Part shown: positions 33,172 through 40,931 of the stretch, piece by piece
Layout: the number at the start of each line of letters is the position of its first letter
How positions within the stretch are numbered: position 1 is the first letter of the stretch
Assembly: GCF_002160495.1 (NCBI RefSeq)
Contig: NZ_NFKR01000004.1
Span: forward strand, 1 to 64,000
DNA length: 64,000 nt
Source: Erysipelatoclostridium sp. An173
GTDB lineage: Bacteria > Bacillota_I > Bacilli_A > Erysipelotrichales > Coprobacillaceae
Reading direction: 5' to 3'
The notes under the pieces: model-generated
What the model saw: only the letters and a program-made list of their open reading frames with translations
The model's database searches: none
Told to the model about the DNA's origin: nothing
Position numbers and translations under genes: made by a program

Positions 33172-34647
33172 ATGTTTGTAGCAACAAGTAGACAAATGAA
33201 AGCCTATGACCAGGCACTATTAAATGAAGGGTATAAAATAGAAGAATTAGTGGATAAAGCAAGTGATGTTATTTTACCGCATTGTTTAAAATATTCACAT
33301 ATCATTATTGTATGTGGTCCCGGAAATAACGGGGCTGATGGAATAAGTTTAGGAATAAAGCTTCATATTCGAGCTCGTGAAGTAAAATTATATTGTTTTG
33401 GTAATCCTGATAAGTTTTCTGATGCCAATAATTATTACGTACAACAGGCTCAGGAAATGGAAGTGCCAATCGTATTTATGGCTCAAGAAGATATGGGATT
33501 GTTTAAAAGTGATTTACAAAAAGCTGATTTGATTGTTGATGCGATGTTTGGCTTTGGTTTAAATAGTCCAGTTAGGGGACTAGCAAAAAATTTAATAGAT
33601 GAGATCAATACTTTAGTTGATACTGATGTTATTGCTATTGATATTCCTACAGGTTTAAACCCGGATAATGGTATTCCTTATGGTAGTGTTATTCAAGCTA
33701 CTAAAACAGTTACTTTAACTGCTATTAAGCAAGCTTTTTTAAATGAAGAATGTCACCAATATACAGGTGAAATTGCAATTGAATTATTGCGAGTTAAGGA
33801 TTTAAGAAAGGATCAAAAACTAGCTAGATTGGTAAGTCCAGCTTGGGTTAAACGTCATTTAAAACAACGTGACTATTATGGGTATAAAGGAGTTTATGGT
33901 AAGGTGTTACATATAACTGGATGTAATCATTATCGCGGTGCTGCTTTGATGGCCGCTAAAGCTTCGGTATATACGGGAAGTGGTATTGTTTGTGTTAATT
34001 CAACTGAAAAAGTAATTGATGGATTAACTGTATTCGTTCCTGAAAGTACTTCGATGTTACGAAACGATAAATTAGATCATGAGATGTTTGATGATTATAA
34101 TGCTATTTTGATTGGTTCTGGTTTAGGATTAAATGAACAAAGTGAACAATATGTAATAGACGTTTTAACTTATGCAACTTGTCCAGTAATAATTGATGGC
34201 GATGGTTTAACAATACTTGCAAGACATCTAGAATTGTTGAAAGAAACAAAGGCTAAAGTTATTTTAACGCCACATGCTGGGGAATTTAAACGTTTATGTA
34301 ATTATGATGATGAATTAGATATGATTGAAAAAGCAACTCAATTTGCTTTAGAATATCAAGTTGTTGTAGTGTTAAAAGGACCAAATACTTTAATTACAAA
34401 TGGAACTAATATTTATCGTAATATTACTGCTAATAAAGCAATGGCAACTGCTGGTATGGGTGATGTTTTAGCGGGAATAATTACAAGTTTTGCTGGTCAA
34501 GGGTATGATGTAAAAGATGCGGCTATTTTAGGTACTTATATCCATGGTGCTTGTGGTGATATTTTAGGTGATGATGTTTATACAGTTATTCCTAGTGAGA
34601 TGATTAAATTAATTCCTAAAGTAATGATGGATGTAATCAATGAATAA
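33172..34647 (+). CDS. nnr: Bifunctional NAD(P)H-hydrate epimerase / ADP-dependent dehydratase
   Basis: Repairs hydrated NADH/NADPH. The N-terminal half (residues 1-210) is the epimerase (YjeF-N) with CGPGNNGADGISLG and the DAMFGFGL segment. The C-terminal half (about 225-491) is the ADP-dependent dehydratase with the ribokinase-like fold: GSGLGLNE, LTPHAGEFKRL (residues 363-373), and the terminal NKAMATAGMGDVLAGII motif with the catalytic Asp. The 491-residue size is typical of the fused form. It stands alone and has a bidirectional terminator downstream. Confidence 0.94.
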   Translation: MFVATSRQMKAYDQALLNEGYKIEELVDKASDVILPHCLKYSHIIIVCGPGNNGADGISLGIKLHIRAREVKLYCFGNPDKFSDANNYYVQQAQEMEVPIVFMAQEDMGLFKSDLQKADLIVDAMFGFGLNSPVRGLAKNLIDEINTLVDTDVIAIDIPTGLNPDNGIPYGSVIQATKTVTLTAIKQAFLNEECHQYTGEIAIELLRVKDLRKDQKLARLVSPAWVKRHLKQRDYYGYKGVYGKVLHITGCNHYRGAALMAAKASVYTGSGIVCVNSTEKVIDGLTVFVPESTSMLRNDKLDHEMFDDYNAILIGSGLGLNEQSEQYVIDVLTYATCPVIIDGDGLTILARHLELLKETKAKVILTPHAGEFKRLCNYDDELDMIEKATQFALEYQVVVVLKGPNTLITNGTNIYRNITANKAMATAGMGDVLAGIITSFAGQGYDVKDAAILGTYIHGACGDILGDDVYTVIPSEMIKLIPKVMMDVINE

Positions 34648-34680
34648 AAAGAATTCTTGTTATTCAAGAATTCTTTTTAT
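34645..34680. terminator. Bidirectional terminator between nnr and the laccase-domain gene
   Basis: AAAAAGAATTCTTG / CAAGAATTCTTTTT stem with loop TTATT; symmetric A and T runs. Confidence 0.9.
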
Positions 34681-35409
34681 TATTGTAATATTGCGCCCAC
34701 TATCTTTATTTTTACGATAACTATAAAATAAATCATCGTTTTCTACTGTACAATATGGAGAAACAGTGATATTGTTTTCCAATAGTCCCAAATTTAATAG
34801 CATTTGTTTATTTAAGCCTTTATTATCAAGCTGATAATGAAGTTCGTCGGTTTGGTAATAGAAAGGACTAGTATCAAAGTCCATCTGTTTAACTAAATCA
34901 ATAACATTATCCATGACTTCTAAACAATCCTGGCAAATGCAAGGACCAATATATGCTAACATTGTTTTTGGATCACAATTTTCATGTTCAATTAAATGCT
35001 TAGTAACTTTAGAAACAATTTGTTTAGTTGTTCCTAGCCATCCTGAATGAATAGCGGCAATTATTTTTGTTTTAGGACAATAAAGTAATACTGGCGTGCA
35101 GTCAGCGTGAAATGATAATAAATATAAATTGGCATCTTTAGTATAAAGAGCATCAGTATCTTTAAAAGCTGTTTCATGTTCATACATTCCTTTACCACCA
35201 TCAGTGGTAGTAACTTCTTTAAAATTGGCAGAATGTACTTGCCGTGGCGCTACCATGTGATCTAAGTCAGTATTTAAAATTTCAGCTAAATGTTGACGAT
35301 TTTTTAATATTAATTCTTTATCATCGTTATTAAAAGACATATCGCCCAATTCTTTTGTAACAGTATAGGCTTCAATTGCTTGATTAGTATTCCATTTAAT
35401 TAATTTCAT
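34660..35409 (-). CDS. Laccase-domain protein (YfiH/PgeF family)
   Basis: A 249-residue protein of the DUF152/YfiH family, peptidoglycan-editing factors (PgeF) or purine-nucleoside-active enzymes. The zinc/copper-site residues are visible: QVHS (His), ADCTPVLLY (Cys), AIHSGWLGT (His) and GPCICQDCLEV near residue 175. ATG 35409 follows AGAAAGGGA; the longer upstream frame overlaps the divergent CotD-like gene and has no ribosome binding site. It is monocistronic. Members were once named polyphenol oxidase; that activity is not the accepted main role. Confidence 0.9.
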   Translation of the reverse strand: MKLIKWNTNQAIEAYTVTKELGDMSFNNDDKELILKNRQHLAEILNTDLDHMVAPRQVHSANFKEVTTTDGGKGMYEHETAFKDTDALYTKDANLYLLSFHADCTPVLLYCPKTKIIAAIHSGWLGTTKQIVSKVTKHLIEHENCDPKTMLAYIGPCICQDCLEVMDNVIDLVKQMDFDTSPFYYQTDELHYQLDNKGLNKQMLLNLGLLENNITVSPYCTVENDDLFYSYRKNKDSGRNITIIKRILE

Positions 35410-35485
35410 TTTTTTCCCTTTCTGTGTAATTTGTCTAAGTTTTTGATTTATTAAAACATATAGTATACTAAAGGAGGTGGAAGTG

Positions 35486-35830
35486 ATGTTTGGTAATTCT
35501 TGTTGCAATTGTAACTGCAACTGTAATTGTAATAATAGCTGTCGTGCAACACCAATCGTAGCTCCTAGAAAAGTTTGTACTAGATGTACAAATAAATATG
35601 TAGAACAACCAATTATTTGTCCAATTGAATGTCGTCATGTGTGCAATGTAGTATACTATCCACGCTATTATCCACGTTATGAACAAACTTTTATGACTCA
35701 GGATAATGCTAATCCATATGCAAATAATAATGGATTTATGTCAGGAAATTCTGGGTTCATGTCTGGAAACTCTAACTATATGAATAGTAGCAATAATGTA
35801 ATGAATGGAAGTTGTAATTGTGGTAATTAG
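35486..35830 (+). CDS. CotD-like spore coat protein
   Basis: A 114-residue Cys- and Asn-rich protein. It opens with alternating CNCNCNCN (residues 7-15), continues with TPIVAPRKVCTRCTNKYVEQ, RHVCNVVYYPRYYPRYEQTF and ends in Asn/Gly/Ser repeats (GFMSGNSGFMSGNSNYM) and CNCGN. The central TPIV...VxYYP pattern resembles the CotD spore-coat family. AAGGAGG precedes ATG 35486. A CATATAGTA sequence (35457-35465) resembles sporulation sigma-E/K -10 boxes but has no good -35. Presence of this gene suggests a spore-forming organism. The family call is moderate because low-complexity sequence dominates. Confidence 0.7.
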   Translation: MFGNSCCNCNCNCNCNNSCRATPIVAPRKVCTRCTNKYVEQPIICPIECRHVCNVVYYPRYYPRYEQTFMTQDNANPYANNNGFMSGNSGFMSGNSNYMNSSNNVMNGSCNCGN

Positions 35831-35835
35831 AAAAG

Positions 35836-35862
35836 ATAGATGCCTTAGGCATCTATTTTTTC
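35836..35862. terminator. Bidirectional terminator
   Basis: ATAGATGCC / GGCATCTAT stem with loop TTA, T run on + and A run on - side; between the convergent CotD-like gene and rqcH. Confidence 0.85.
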
Positions 35863-37496
35863 GTTAATTCATTAAAACATGCTTCATCAGGATCAATATA
35901 AATAGTTTTATAGCTGTCTAATAATACTTGTCCTGGTTTACTCCCATGAGGTTTTTTTAGAGTTTTTACTAAAGTATAGTTAACAGGGACACTGCTACTA
36001 TTTTTTCCTTTAGAAAGACATGCGGCCATATTACTAGCTAGACGGATCGTATATTCGTCTAAATCATTTCCTTTGACAATAACATGACTACCTGGCATAT
36101 CTTTTACATGGAACCAGGTATCATAACGATGGGCATGTTTAAATGTTAAATAGTCATTTTGTAAGTTGTTTTTTCCTACCCAGATTTCAATTCCATCTTT
36201 TGTATAATAAGTTTCAAAAGATGGATGTTTCTTTTTGCGGATAGAATTAGTTTTTGTTTTCTTTTTTAAATATCCTTGCTGTTCTAATTCTTCTTTGATT
36301 TCTAAAGCATCATAATAAGAAGCATTATTCATTAAAGTAATTAAACTATCGAAATAATTAATTTCTTTTTTAGTTAATTCAATTTGTTCATTTAAAACAT
36401 TAATTGAATTTTTTGCTTTTTGATATTTATTATAGTATTTTTGAGCATTAGCTTTAGGATCAAGCTTTTCATCTAAATCCACCATAATTTTAGTATTGTC
36501 ATAATAGTTATCTAATTCAATATGACGCATTCCTTTTTTTAAAAGATGTAAATTAGAATATAATAAATCACCAATAATTCGATATTCATCACTGTTTTTA
36601 GAATCTTCTAATGTAGCTTCCAGTTTAGCTAGTTTATTAACATTTTTTTGATATTCATTTTGAATATATTTTGTTAAGTTTGATGTTTGCTGTTTGATTC
36701 GTTCTTTTTGATCAATTAAGTTAAAATGCTGATCTAATCCTTCAAATAAAGGATAAAATACTGGCTTAACATTTAAATGAGTCAATGGAATCAAATGAAA
36801 ATATTCACGATCATCAACTTTACTAATATAAATGGTTTCACTACTGTTAAGTTCTTGCATTATATTTTTAAAATCATCCCCATTATCATGGCGATAGATG
36901 ATTTCTTTTGATAATATCGGTGACATTCCCTGATACACTTTAGTAAGATTATTATTTTCAATAAAATCACTAGTAAAAGGATTCACTTTATTACCATTCA
37001 TTGGTGGCAAACGATAGATTGCACCAGGTTGAATGAAACGTTCACTATTGATATTTGGGGTAATTCTTTTTAAACAGTCAATAATTTTATTTTCATGATT
37101 ACATAAGATTATATTTGAATGTTTACCCATGATTTCGATATAACAGTTATACTCTACATAATCGCCAAATTCATTGTATGAACCAAAGATAATATGACAA
37201 ATACGATCAAGTTCAATCTGTTTAACAGCCTTTATATAGCCACCATCTAAATGTTTACGAAAAAGCATAGTTAATGGATTAGGACTATCAGGAGTTGGGT
37301 AATTTAAGTTTGTAAGTTGAATTCTTGCATACATAGGATGACAAGATAACAATAATTTATAATTTGTTCGATTACTACGAACATTTATTAATAATTCGTA
37401 TTTAGAAATCTGGTAGATTTTATTGATTCTACCACCAGTAATTGTATTGTTTAAAGCACCGATTACCTGGTGCATCATTATTCCATCATAAGACAT
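35853..37496 (-). CDS. rqcH: NFACT protein RqcH (Rqc2 homologue, FbpA family)
   Basis: A 547-residue NFACT-family protein. RqcH binds stalled 50S-peptidyl-tRNA complexes and adds C-terminal alanine tails that mark nascent chains for degradation. Seen: the N-terminal NFACT-N segment MSYDGIMMHQVIGALN and RINKIYQISKYELL, a central coiled coil (about residues 275-395), and the NFACT-R part with KHPSFETYYTKDGIEIWVG and DTWFHVKDMPGSHVIV (about 425-480). The ATG at 37496 has GGTGAT upstream. Older names call this family fibronectin-binding protein A. It diverges from gmk. Confidence 0.93.
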   Translation of the reverse strand: MSYDGIMMHQVIGALNNTITGGRINKIYQISKYELLINVRSNRTNYKLLLSCHPMYARIQLTNLNYPTPDSPNPLTMLFRKHLDGGYIKAVKQIELDRICHIIFGSYNEFGDYVEYNCYIEIMGKHSNIILCNHENKIIDCLKRITPNINSERFIQPGAIYRLPPMNGNKVNPFTSDFIENNNLTKVYQGMSPILSKEIIYRHDNGDDFKNIMQELNSSETIYISKVDDREYFHLIPLTHLNVKPVFYPLFEGLDQHFNLIDQKERIKQQTSNLTKYIQNEYQKNVNKLAKLEATLEDSKNSDEYRIIGDLLYSNLHLLKKGMRHIELDNYYDNTKIMVDLDEKLDPKANAQKYYNKYQKAKNSINVLNEQIELTKKEINYFDSLITLMNNASYYDALEIKEELEQQGYLKKKTKTNSIRKKKHPSFETYYTKDGIEIWVGKNNLQNDYLTFKHAHRYDTWFHVKDMPGSHVIVKGNDLDEYTIRLASNMAACLSKGKNSSSVPVNYTLVKTLKKPHGSKPGQVLLDSYKTIYIDPDEACFNELTKK

Positions 37497-37609
37497 TTTT
37501 ATCACCGCAATTAGTATAACATAGATTGTAGATAAATGACACGAAAATAATTGACAATATTAGAGCGATTTTGTATGATGAACATATCATAAAAAAAGGG
37601 GTGTAAGCT

Positions 37610-38182
37610 GTGCAAAAAGGAATGCTGATTATTTTAAGTGGGCCTAGCGGTGTAGGTAAAGGAACTGTAAGAGAACAGTTATTTAAAGATGAAAGTTTAA
37701 ATCTTGCATATTCTATTTCAATGACAACTAGAAAGCCACGTCCTGGTGAAAGAGACGGGGTTGATTATTTTTTTGTCGAAGAAACTGAGTTTGAAGAAAA
37801 AATTAAAGAAGGAAAGTTATTGGAATGGGCTAAATTTGTTGGTAATTATTATGGAACACCTAAGGATTATGTAGAACAACTATTAGCTCAAGGAAAAAAT
37901 GTTGTTTTAGAAATTGAGGTTCAAGGGGCCCTTCAGGTAATGGAAAAGTGTCCTGATGCAACTACTATTTTTATAGTACCACCTAGCTTTGAAGAATTAG
38001 AAAGAAGAATTCGCGGTCGGCGAACAGAAGATGAGGCTATTGTTCAAGAACGTTTAGCTAAAGCGCGTAAAGAAATTGCAACTAAAGATGAATATAAGTA
38101 TGTAGTTGAAAACGATGACGTAATGTTAGCTAAAGAACAAATTGCTACAATAATAAAAAATCATTGCACTAATCAGGATTAA
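37610..38182 (+). CDS. gmk: Guanylate kinase
   Basis: Phosphorylates GMP to GDP with ATP. The 190 residues include the P-loop [16 protein letters not shown] (residues 8-23), the GMP-binding [19 protein letters not shown] and the lid region [13 protein letters not shown] 37610 is the start because AAAGGGGTG lies 8 bases upstream; the internal ATG at 37622 has its possible ribosome binding site too close. In many Bacillota rpoZ and coaBC follow gmk; here a terminator and a patatin gene follow. Confidence 0.97.
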   Translation: MQKGMLIILSGPSGVGKGTVREQLFKDESLNLAYSISMTTRKPRPGERDGVDYFFVEETEFEEKIKEGKLLEWAKFVGNYYGTPKDYVEQLLAQGKNVVLEIEVQGALQVMEKCPDATTIFIVPPSFEELERRIRGRRTEDEAIVQERLAKARKEIATKDEYKYVVENDDVMLAKEQIATIIKNHCTNQD

Positions 38183-38198
38183 TCATCCTGATTTTTTA
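38171..38198 (+). terminator. Terminator after gmk
   Basis: AATCAGGAT / ATCCTGATT stem, loop TAATC, T-run tail. Confidence 0.85.
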
Positions 38199-38211
38199 TT
38201 TGAATTTTCTA

Positions 38212-38220
38212 TGGTATAAT
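38212..38220 (+). promoter_or_regulatory. Extended -10 promoter of the patatin gene
   Basis: TG-G-TATAAT; no clear -35. Confidence 0.5.
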
Positions 38221-38246
38221 TTGATTAATTGTTTGGAGGAATAGAG

Positions 38247-39089
38247 ATGAAAGTAGGATTAGTTTTAGAAGGTGGCGCTATGCGGGGAATGTATACCGCA
38301 GGCGTTTTAGATATTTTTTTAGATCATCAAATCCCTGTAGATGGAATTATTGGAGTTTCAGCCGGAGTGCTTTTTGGGGTTAATTATGTTTCTAAACAGC
38401 GTGGTCGGGCTTTAAGATATAATCTAAAATATGCTGGCGATAAACGTTATATGGGCATCCATTCTTTAATTACGACTGGTAATATTGTTAATAAGGATTT
38501 TGCTTATTATGAAGTTCCATTTAAACTTGATCTTTTTGATCAAGAAACTTTTGCTAGTTCTAAAACAGATTTTTATGCAACAGTAACTAATGTCGATAGT
38601 GGAAAAGCAGAATATATTAAAATTACAGATGTTTATAAACAGATGGAAGTTTTTCGGGCTACTTCAGCAATGCCATTTGTATCAAAAATTGTTTCATTAG
38701 ATAATAAAAAATATCTTGACGGGGGTATTGCAGATAGTATACCGGTAGATAAATGTCATGAGCTTGGTTATGATAAAATTATTGTTGTTTTAACTAGACC
38801 GTTAGAATACCGCAAGAAAAAAACCAATACTTTAGTTCCAAAACTTGTTTATCGTAAATATCCAAACTTTGTGGAGGCTATCAATCAACGCTATCAAAAA
38901 TATAATCAAACAGTGGCTAAAATTGCTAAGTTAGAAAAAGAAAATAAAATTTTTGTTATTAGACCTAGTCGAACAGTTCCAATCAAGCGCTTAGAAAAAG
39001 ATCCTGAACGATTACAAGAACTTTATGATTTAGGGGTTGTTGATAGTAAAAAAAGAATTGATGATTTAATTAATTATCTTAATGATTAA
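38247..39089 (+). CDS. Patatin-like phospholipase
   Basis: A 280-residue serine hydrolase with the patatin Ser-Asp dyad. Seen: the oxyanion segment LEGGAMRGMYTAGVL (residues 7-21), the nucleophile elbow GVSAG (Ser about residue 38) and the DGG motif in YLDGGIADSIP. It belongs to the YlbK/RssA-like bacterial group that hydrolyses acyl esters. ATG 38247 follows GGAGG by 7 bases. The sequence has no signal peptide. The gene stands between the gmk terminator and the yjdF leader. Confidence 0.88.
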   Translation: MKVGLVLEGGAMRGMYTAGVLDIFLDHQIPVDGIIGVSAGVLFGVNYVSKQRGRALRYNLKYAGDKRYMGIHSLITTGNIVNKDFAYYEVPFKLDLFDQETFASSKTDFYATVTNVDSGKAEYIKITDVYKQMEVFRATSAMPFVSKIVSLDNKKYLDGGIADSIPVDKCHELGYDKIIVVLTRPLEYRKKKTNTLVPKLVYRKYPNFVEAINQRYQKYNQTVAKIAKLEKENKIFVIRPSRTVPIKRLEKDPERLQELYDLGVVDSKKRIDDLINYLND

Positions 39090-39116
39090 TTGTATAAAAT
39101 GATGCTTTAATAAACT

Positions 39117-39144
39117 TTGTTTTAATGAAAAAGTTAGCTATAAT
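39117..39144 (+). promoter_or_regulatory. Promoter of yjdF
   Basis: TTGTTT (39117-39122), 16-base spacer, perfect TATAAT (39139-39144). Transcription would start near 39151, exactly at the outer stem of the leader RNA. Confidence 0.7.
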
Positions 39145-39150
39145 ATAAGT

Positions 39151-39255
39151 GCTAGAATAAAAACACATTGTGGTTGGTAGTCCACAAGCAGCTAAGCTGT
39201 CAGTAACCTGCCTCCTTAGGTTGTCCGTTTCTAGAGATAAATAATTAAGGAGGAC
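39151..39255 (+). ncRNA. yjdF riboswitch-type leader
   Basis: The leader folds on inspection into an outer stem CTAGAA/TTCTAG (39152-39157 with 39230-39235) enclosing three hairpins: TTGTGG/CCACAA, CAGC/GCTG and AACCT/AGGTT. The last loop contains CCTCCTT, and CCTCCTTA (39211-39218) is a perfect 8-base complement of the ribosome binding site TAAGGAGG (39246-39253). The next gene belongs to the YjdF family, which is known to be preceded by the yjdF RNA, a riboswitch-like element that binds azaaromatic compounds. A translational on/off switch by masking the ribosome binding site is the natural reading. Confidence 0.75.
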
Positions 39256-39260
39256 GCTTT

Positions 39261-39680
39261 ATGTCAGGTGCAGTTAGTTTAGAGTTAAATGTTTATTTTG
39301 AAGAACCTTTTTGGGTTGGAATGTTTTATTTATCAATAGATAATAAGACAAAGATTTGTCGGATTGTTTTTAAAACAGAACCAACTGATAGTGAAGTTTA
39401 TCAATTGATTTTAACTAAGTATCATAAGTTAAAATATAGTAATGGTTATAAAAACAAGGAAAAAGATAAACCTAAAAATTATAAAAGGTATCAGCGATTA
39501 ATCAAAAAGCAGAGTTCTAAATTAGAAACTGGTACAAAATCAATGCAGATATTGAAACAAGAATATTTGATCAATAAGGAATTAAAAAAGAAAGAAAAAC
39601 GAATTAATCGTCAAAAAAAACAAGAAAGATTGTATCAGCTAAAAAAACAAAAACGTAAAGCAAAACATCGGGGTCATTAA
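39261..39680 (+). CDS. yjdF: YjdF family protein (DUF2992)
   Basis: A 139-residue protein of the YjdF family. The N-terminal half has the family beta-strand block (LELNVYFEEPFWVGMFYLS, then CRIVFKTEPTDSEVYQLIL). The C-terminal half is strongly basic and helical, ending KKQKRKAKHRGH, which suggests nucleic-acid or ribosome contact. The biochemical role is unknown; the associated riboswitch class suggests a response to toxic aromatic compounds. The AAGGAGG before ATG 39261 is the sequence complementary to the leader loop. It is followed by a terminator overlapping the next gene's start region. Confidence 0.87.
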   Translation: MSGAVSLELNVYFEEPFWVGMFYLSIDNKTKICRIVFKTEPTDSEVYQLILTKYHKLKYSNGYKNKEKDKPKNYKRYQRLIKKQSSKLETGTKSMQILKQEYLINKELKKKEKRINRQKKQERLYQLKKQKRKAKHRGH

Positions 39681-39695
39681 GACCCTTAGTTTTTT
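39671..39695 (+). terminator. Terminator after yjdF
   Basis: GGGTC / GACCC stem with loop ATTAA and a tail TTAGTTTTTT. Short stem, so it may be leaky; the ribosome binding site of the YdcF gene follows directly. Confidence 0.65.
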
Positions 39696-39705
39696 GGAGG
39701 CAAAG

Positions 39706-40281
39706 ATGGTAATAATATTGATAATAGGATTATTTATAATTGTAAATGGGATTATTTTCTTTACAGTTTTTAAAAATCCTAATAAAAAGATAAAAAATAT
39801 TGTTTATGATTGTGGAATAGTTTGTGGCTTTCCCGCAAACAATGATGGCACTCCTTCAAAAATCATGCAATCAAGGATTGATGCTGGAATATGGTTATAT
39901 AAAAATAATAAGATAAAAAAATTGATATTATCTGGTGGTGCTGTAAAAAATGAATTTGTAGAAGCACAAGTAATGAAAGATTATGCTTTGAATCTGGGAG
40001 TTAAAAGTAAGGATATTATTGTAGAGACTAAGTCGCGCAGTACTTATCATAATTTAATGTATTGTAAGGATATTGTAATTGAAAATAATTTTAAGGATTG
40101 TTTAGTAATTACTAATAGCTGGCATTTACGAAAAGCTGATCATTATGCCCGAAAGTTTAAATTGAATTATAGTATGTATCAAGCTAAAAAGCCTCAGGAA
40201 TATTCAATGTTTAAAGTTTTAATGTTACATTTGTATACTAACGGCGTCATGTATAAAAACTTTTTTAAAGGGCTATCTTGA
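39706..40281 (+). CDS. YdcF/DUF218 (ElyC-SanA family) membrane protein
   Basis: A 191-residue protein with one N-terminal membrane helix (residues 1-20) and a DUF218 domain: NIVYDCGIVCGF at its start, LILSGGAVKNEFVEAQVMKDYA, then ETKSRSTYHNLMYCKDI, and LVITNSWHLRKADHYARKF. The SGG, ES-like RSTY-N and H-RA residues are the usual family landmarks. Relatives affect envelope integrity and lipid-carrier metabolism. GGAGG lies 6 bases before ATG 39706. The start of the transcript is probably the yjdF promoter with read-through. Confidence 0.87.
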   Translation: MVIILIIGLFIIVNGIIFFTVFKNPNKKIKNIVYDCGIVCGFPANNDGTPSKIMQSRIDAGIWLYKNNKIKKLILSGGAVKNEFVEAQVMKDYALNLGVKSKDIIVETKSRSTYHNLMYCKDIVIENNFKDCLVITNSWHLRKADHYARKFKLNYSMYQAKKPQEYSMFKVLMLHLYTNGVMYKNFFKGLS

Positions 40282-40318
40282 TTTTGTGCTATAATTAAGG
40301 CTAATAGGAGGTGTTTTT

Positions 40319-40837
40319 ATGAATGAAACAATTAACAATTTAGTTAATCGTCGCAGTGTGCGTAGTTATCAAAATAAACAAATTGACGAAGAAGCTTTGC
40401 AACAGATTTTACAAGCAGGTTTATATGCTCCTTCAGGAATGGGAAGACAACCAACTATCATGGTCGTAATTCAAGATGAAGCAACTATCAAAGAGGTATC
40501 TCGTTTAAATGGAGCTGTTATGAATAGTGATAGTGATCCTTTTTATGGCGCTCCAACAGTAATCGTTGTTTTAGCTGATTCAACAGTTCCTACTTACCGT
40601 GAAGATGGTAGTTTAGTTATGGGAAATTTAATGAATGCAGCCTGGGCAGTGGGAGTAGATTCTTGCTGGATCCATCGAGCTCGCGAAGTTTTTGATAGTC
40701 CCGAGGGAAAAGCTTTGCTTAAAAAATGGGGTATTGATGAAAAATATGTTGGAATCGGTAATTGTATTTTAGGTTATTGTCAAGGTGAAAAACCAGAAGC
40801 AAAACCACGAAATGAAAATCGAATTTATCGCATTTAA
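40319..40837 (+). CDS. Nitroreductase-family flavoprotein
   Basis: A 172-residue FMN-dependent oxidoreductase. N-terminal RRSVRSYQNKQID is the typical FMN-phosphate binding arm, APSGMGRQP follows at residues 37-45, and GIGNCILGYCQGEKP near the end matches the family's C-terminal FMN contact. Size and lack of extra domains fit the small nitroreductase subfamily. A ribosome binding site AGGAGG lies before ATG 40319. Natural substrates are unknown; quinones and nitroaromatics are typical in vitro. Confidence 0.92.
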   Translation: MNETINNLVNRRSVRSYQNKQIDEEALQQILQAGLYAPSGMGRQPTIMVVIQDEATIKEVSRLNGAVMNSDSDPFYGAPTVIVVLADSTVPTYREDGSLVMGNLMNAAWAVGVDSCWIHRAREVFDSPEGKALLKKWGIDEKYVGIGNCILGYCQGEKPEAKPRNENRIYRI

Positions 40838-40850
40838 AATAATGTATTAT

Positions 40851-40893
40851 AAATGTATCAATGATGAAAATTGATACATTTTGTTTTATTATT
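40851..40893 (+). terminator. Terminator after the nitroreductase gene
   Basis: AAATGTATCAAT / ATTGATACATTT stem, loop GATGAAA, followed by TTGTTTT. Confidence 0.85.
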
Positions 40894-40931
40894 TATTTGT
40901 GGTAAAATAGGAAAAAAATGAGGTGATAAAG

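Noticed and set aside
35457-35465. Sigma-E/K-type promoter for the CotD-like gene
   Set aside because: The -10-like CATATAGTA has no matching -35 at correct spacing and lies very close to the ribosome binding site, so it is not listed as a feature.
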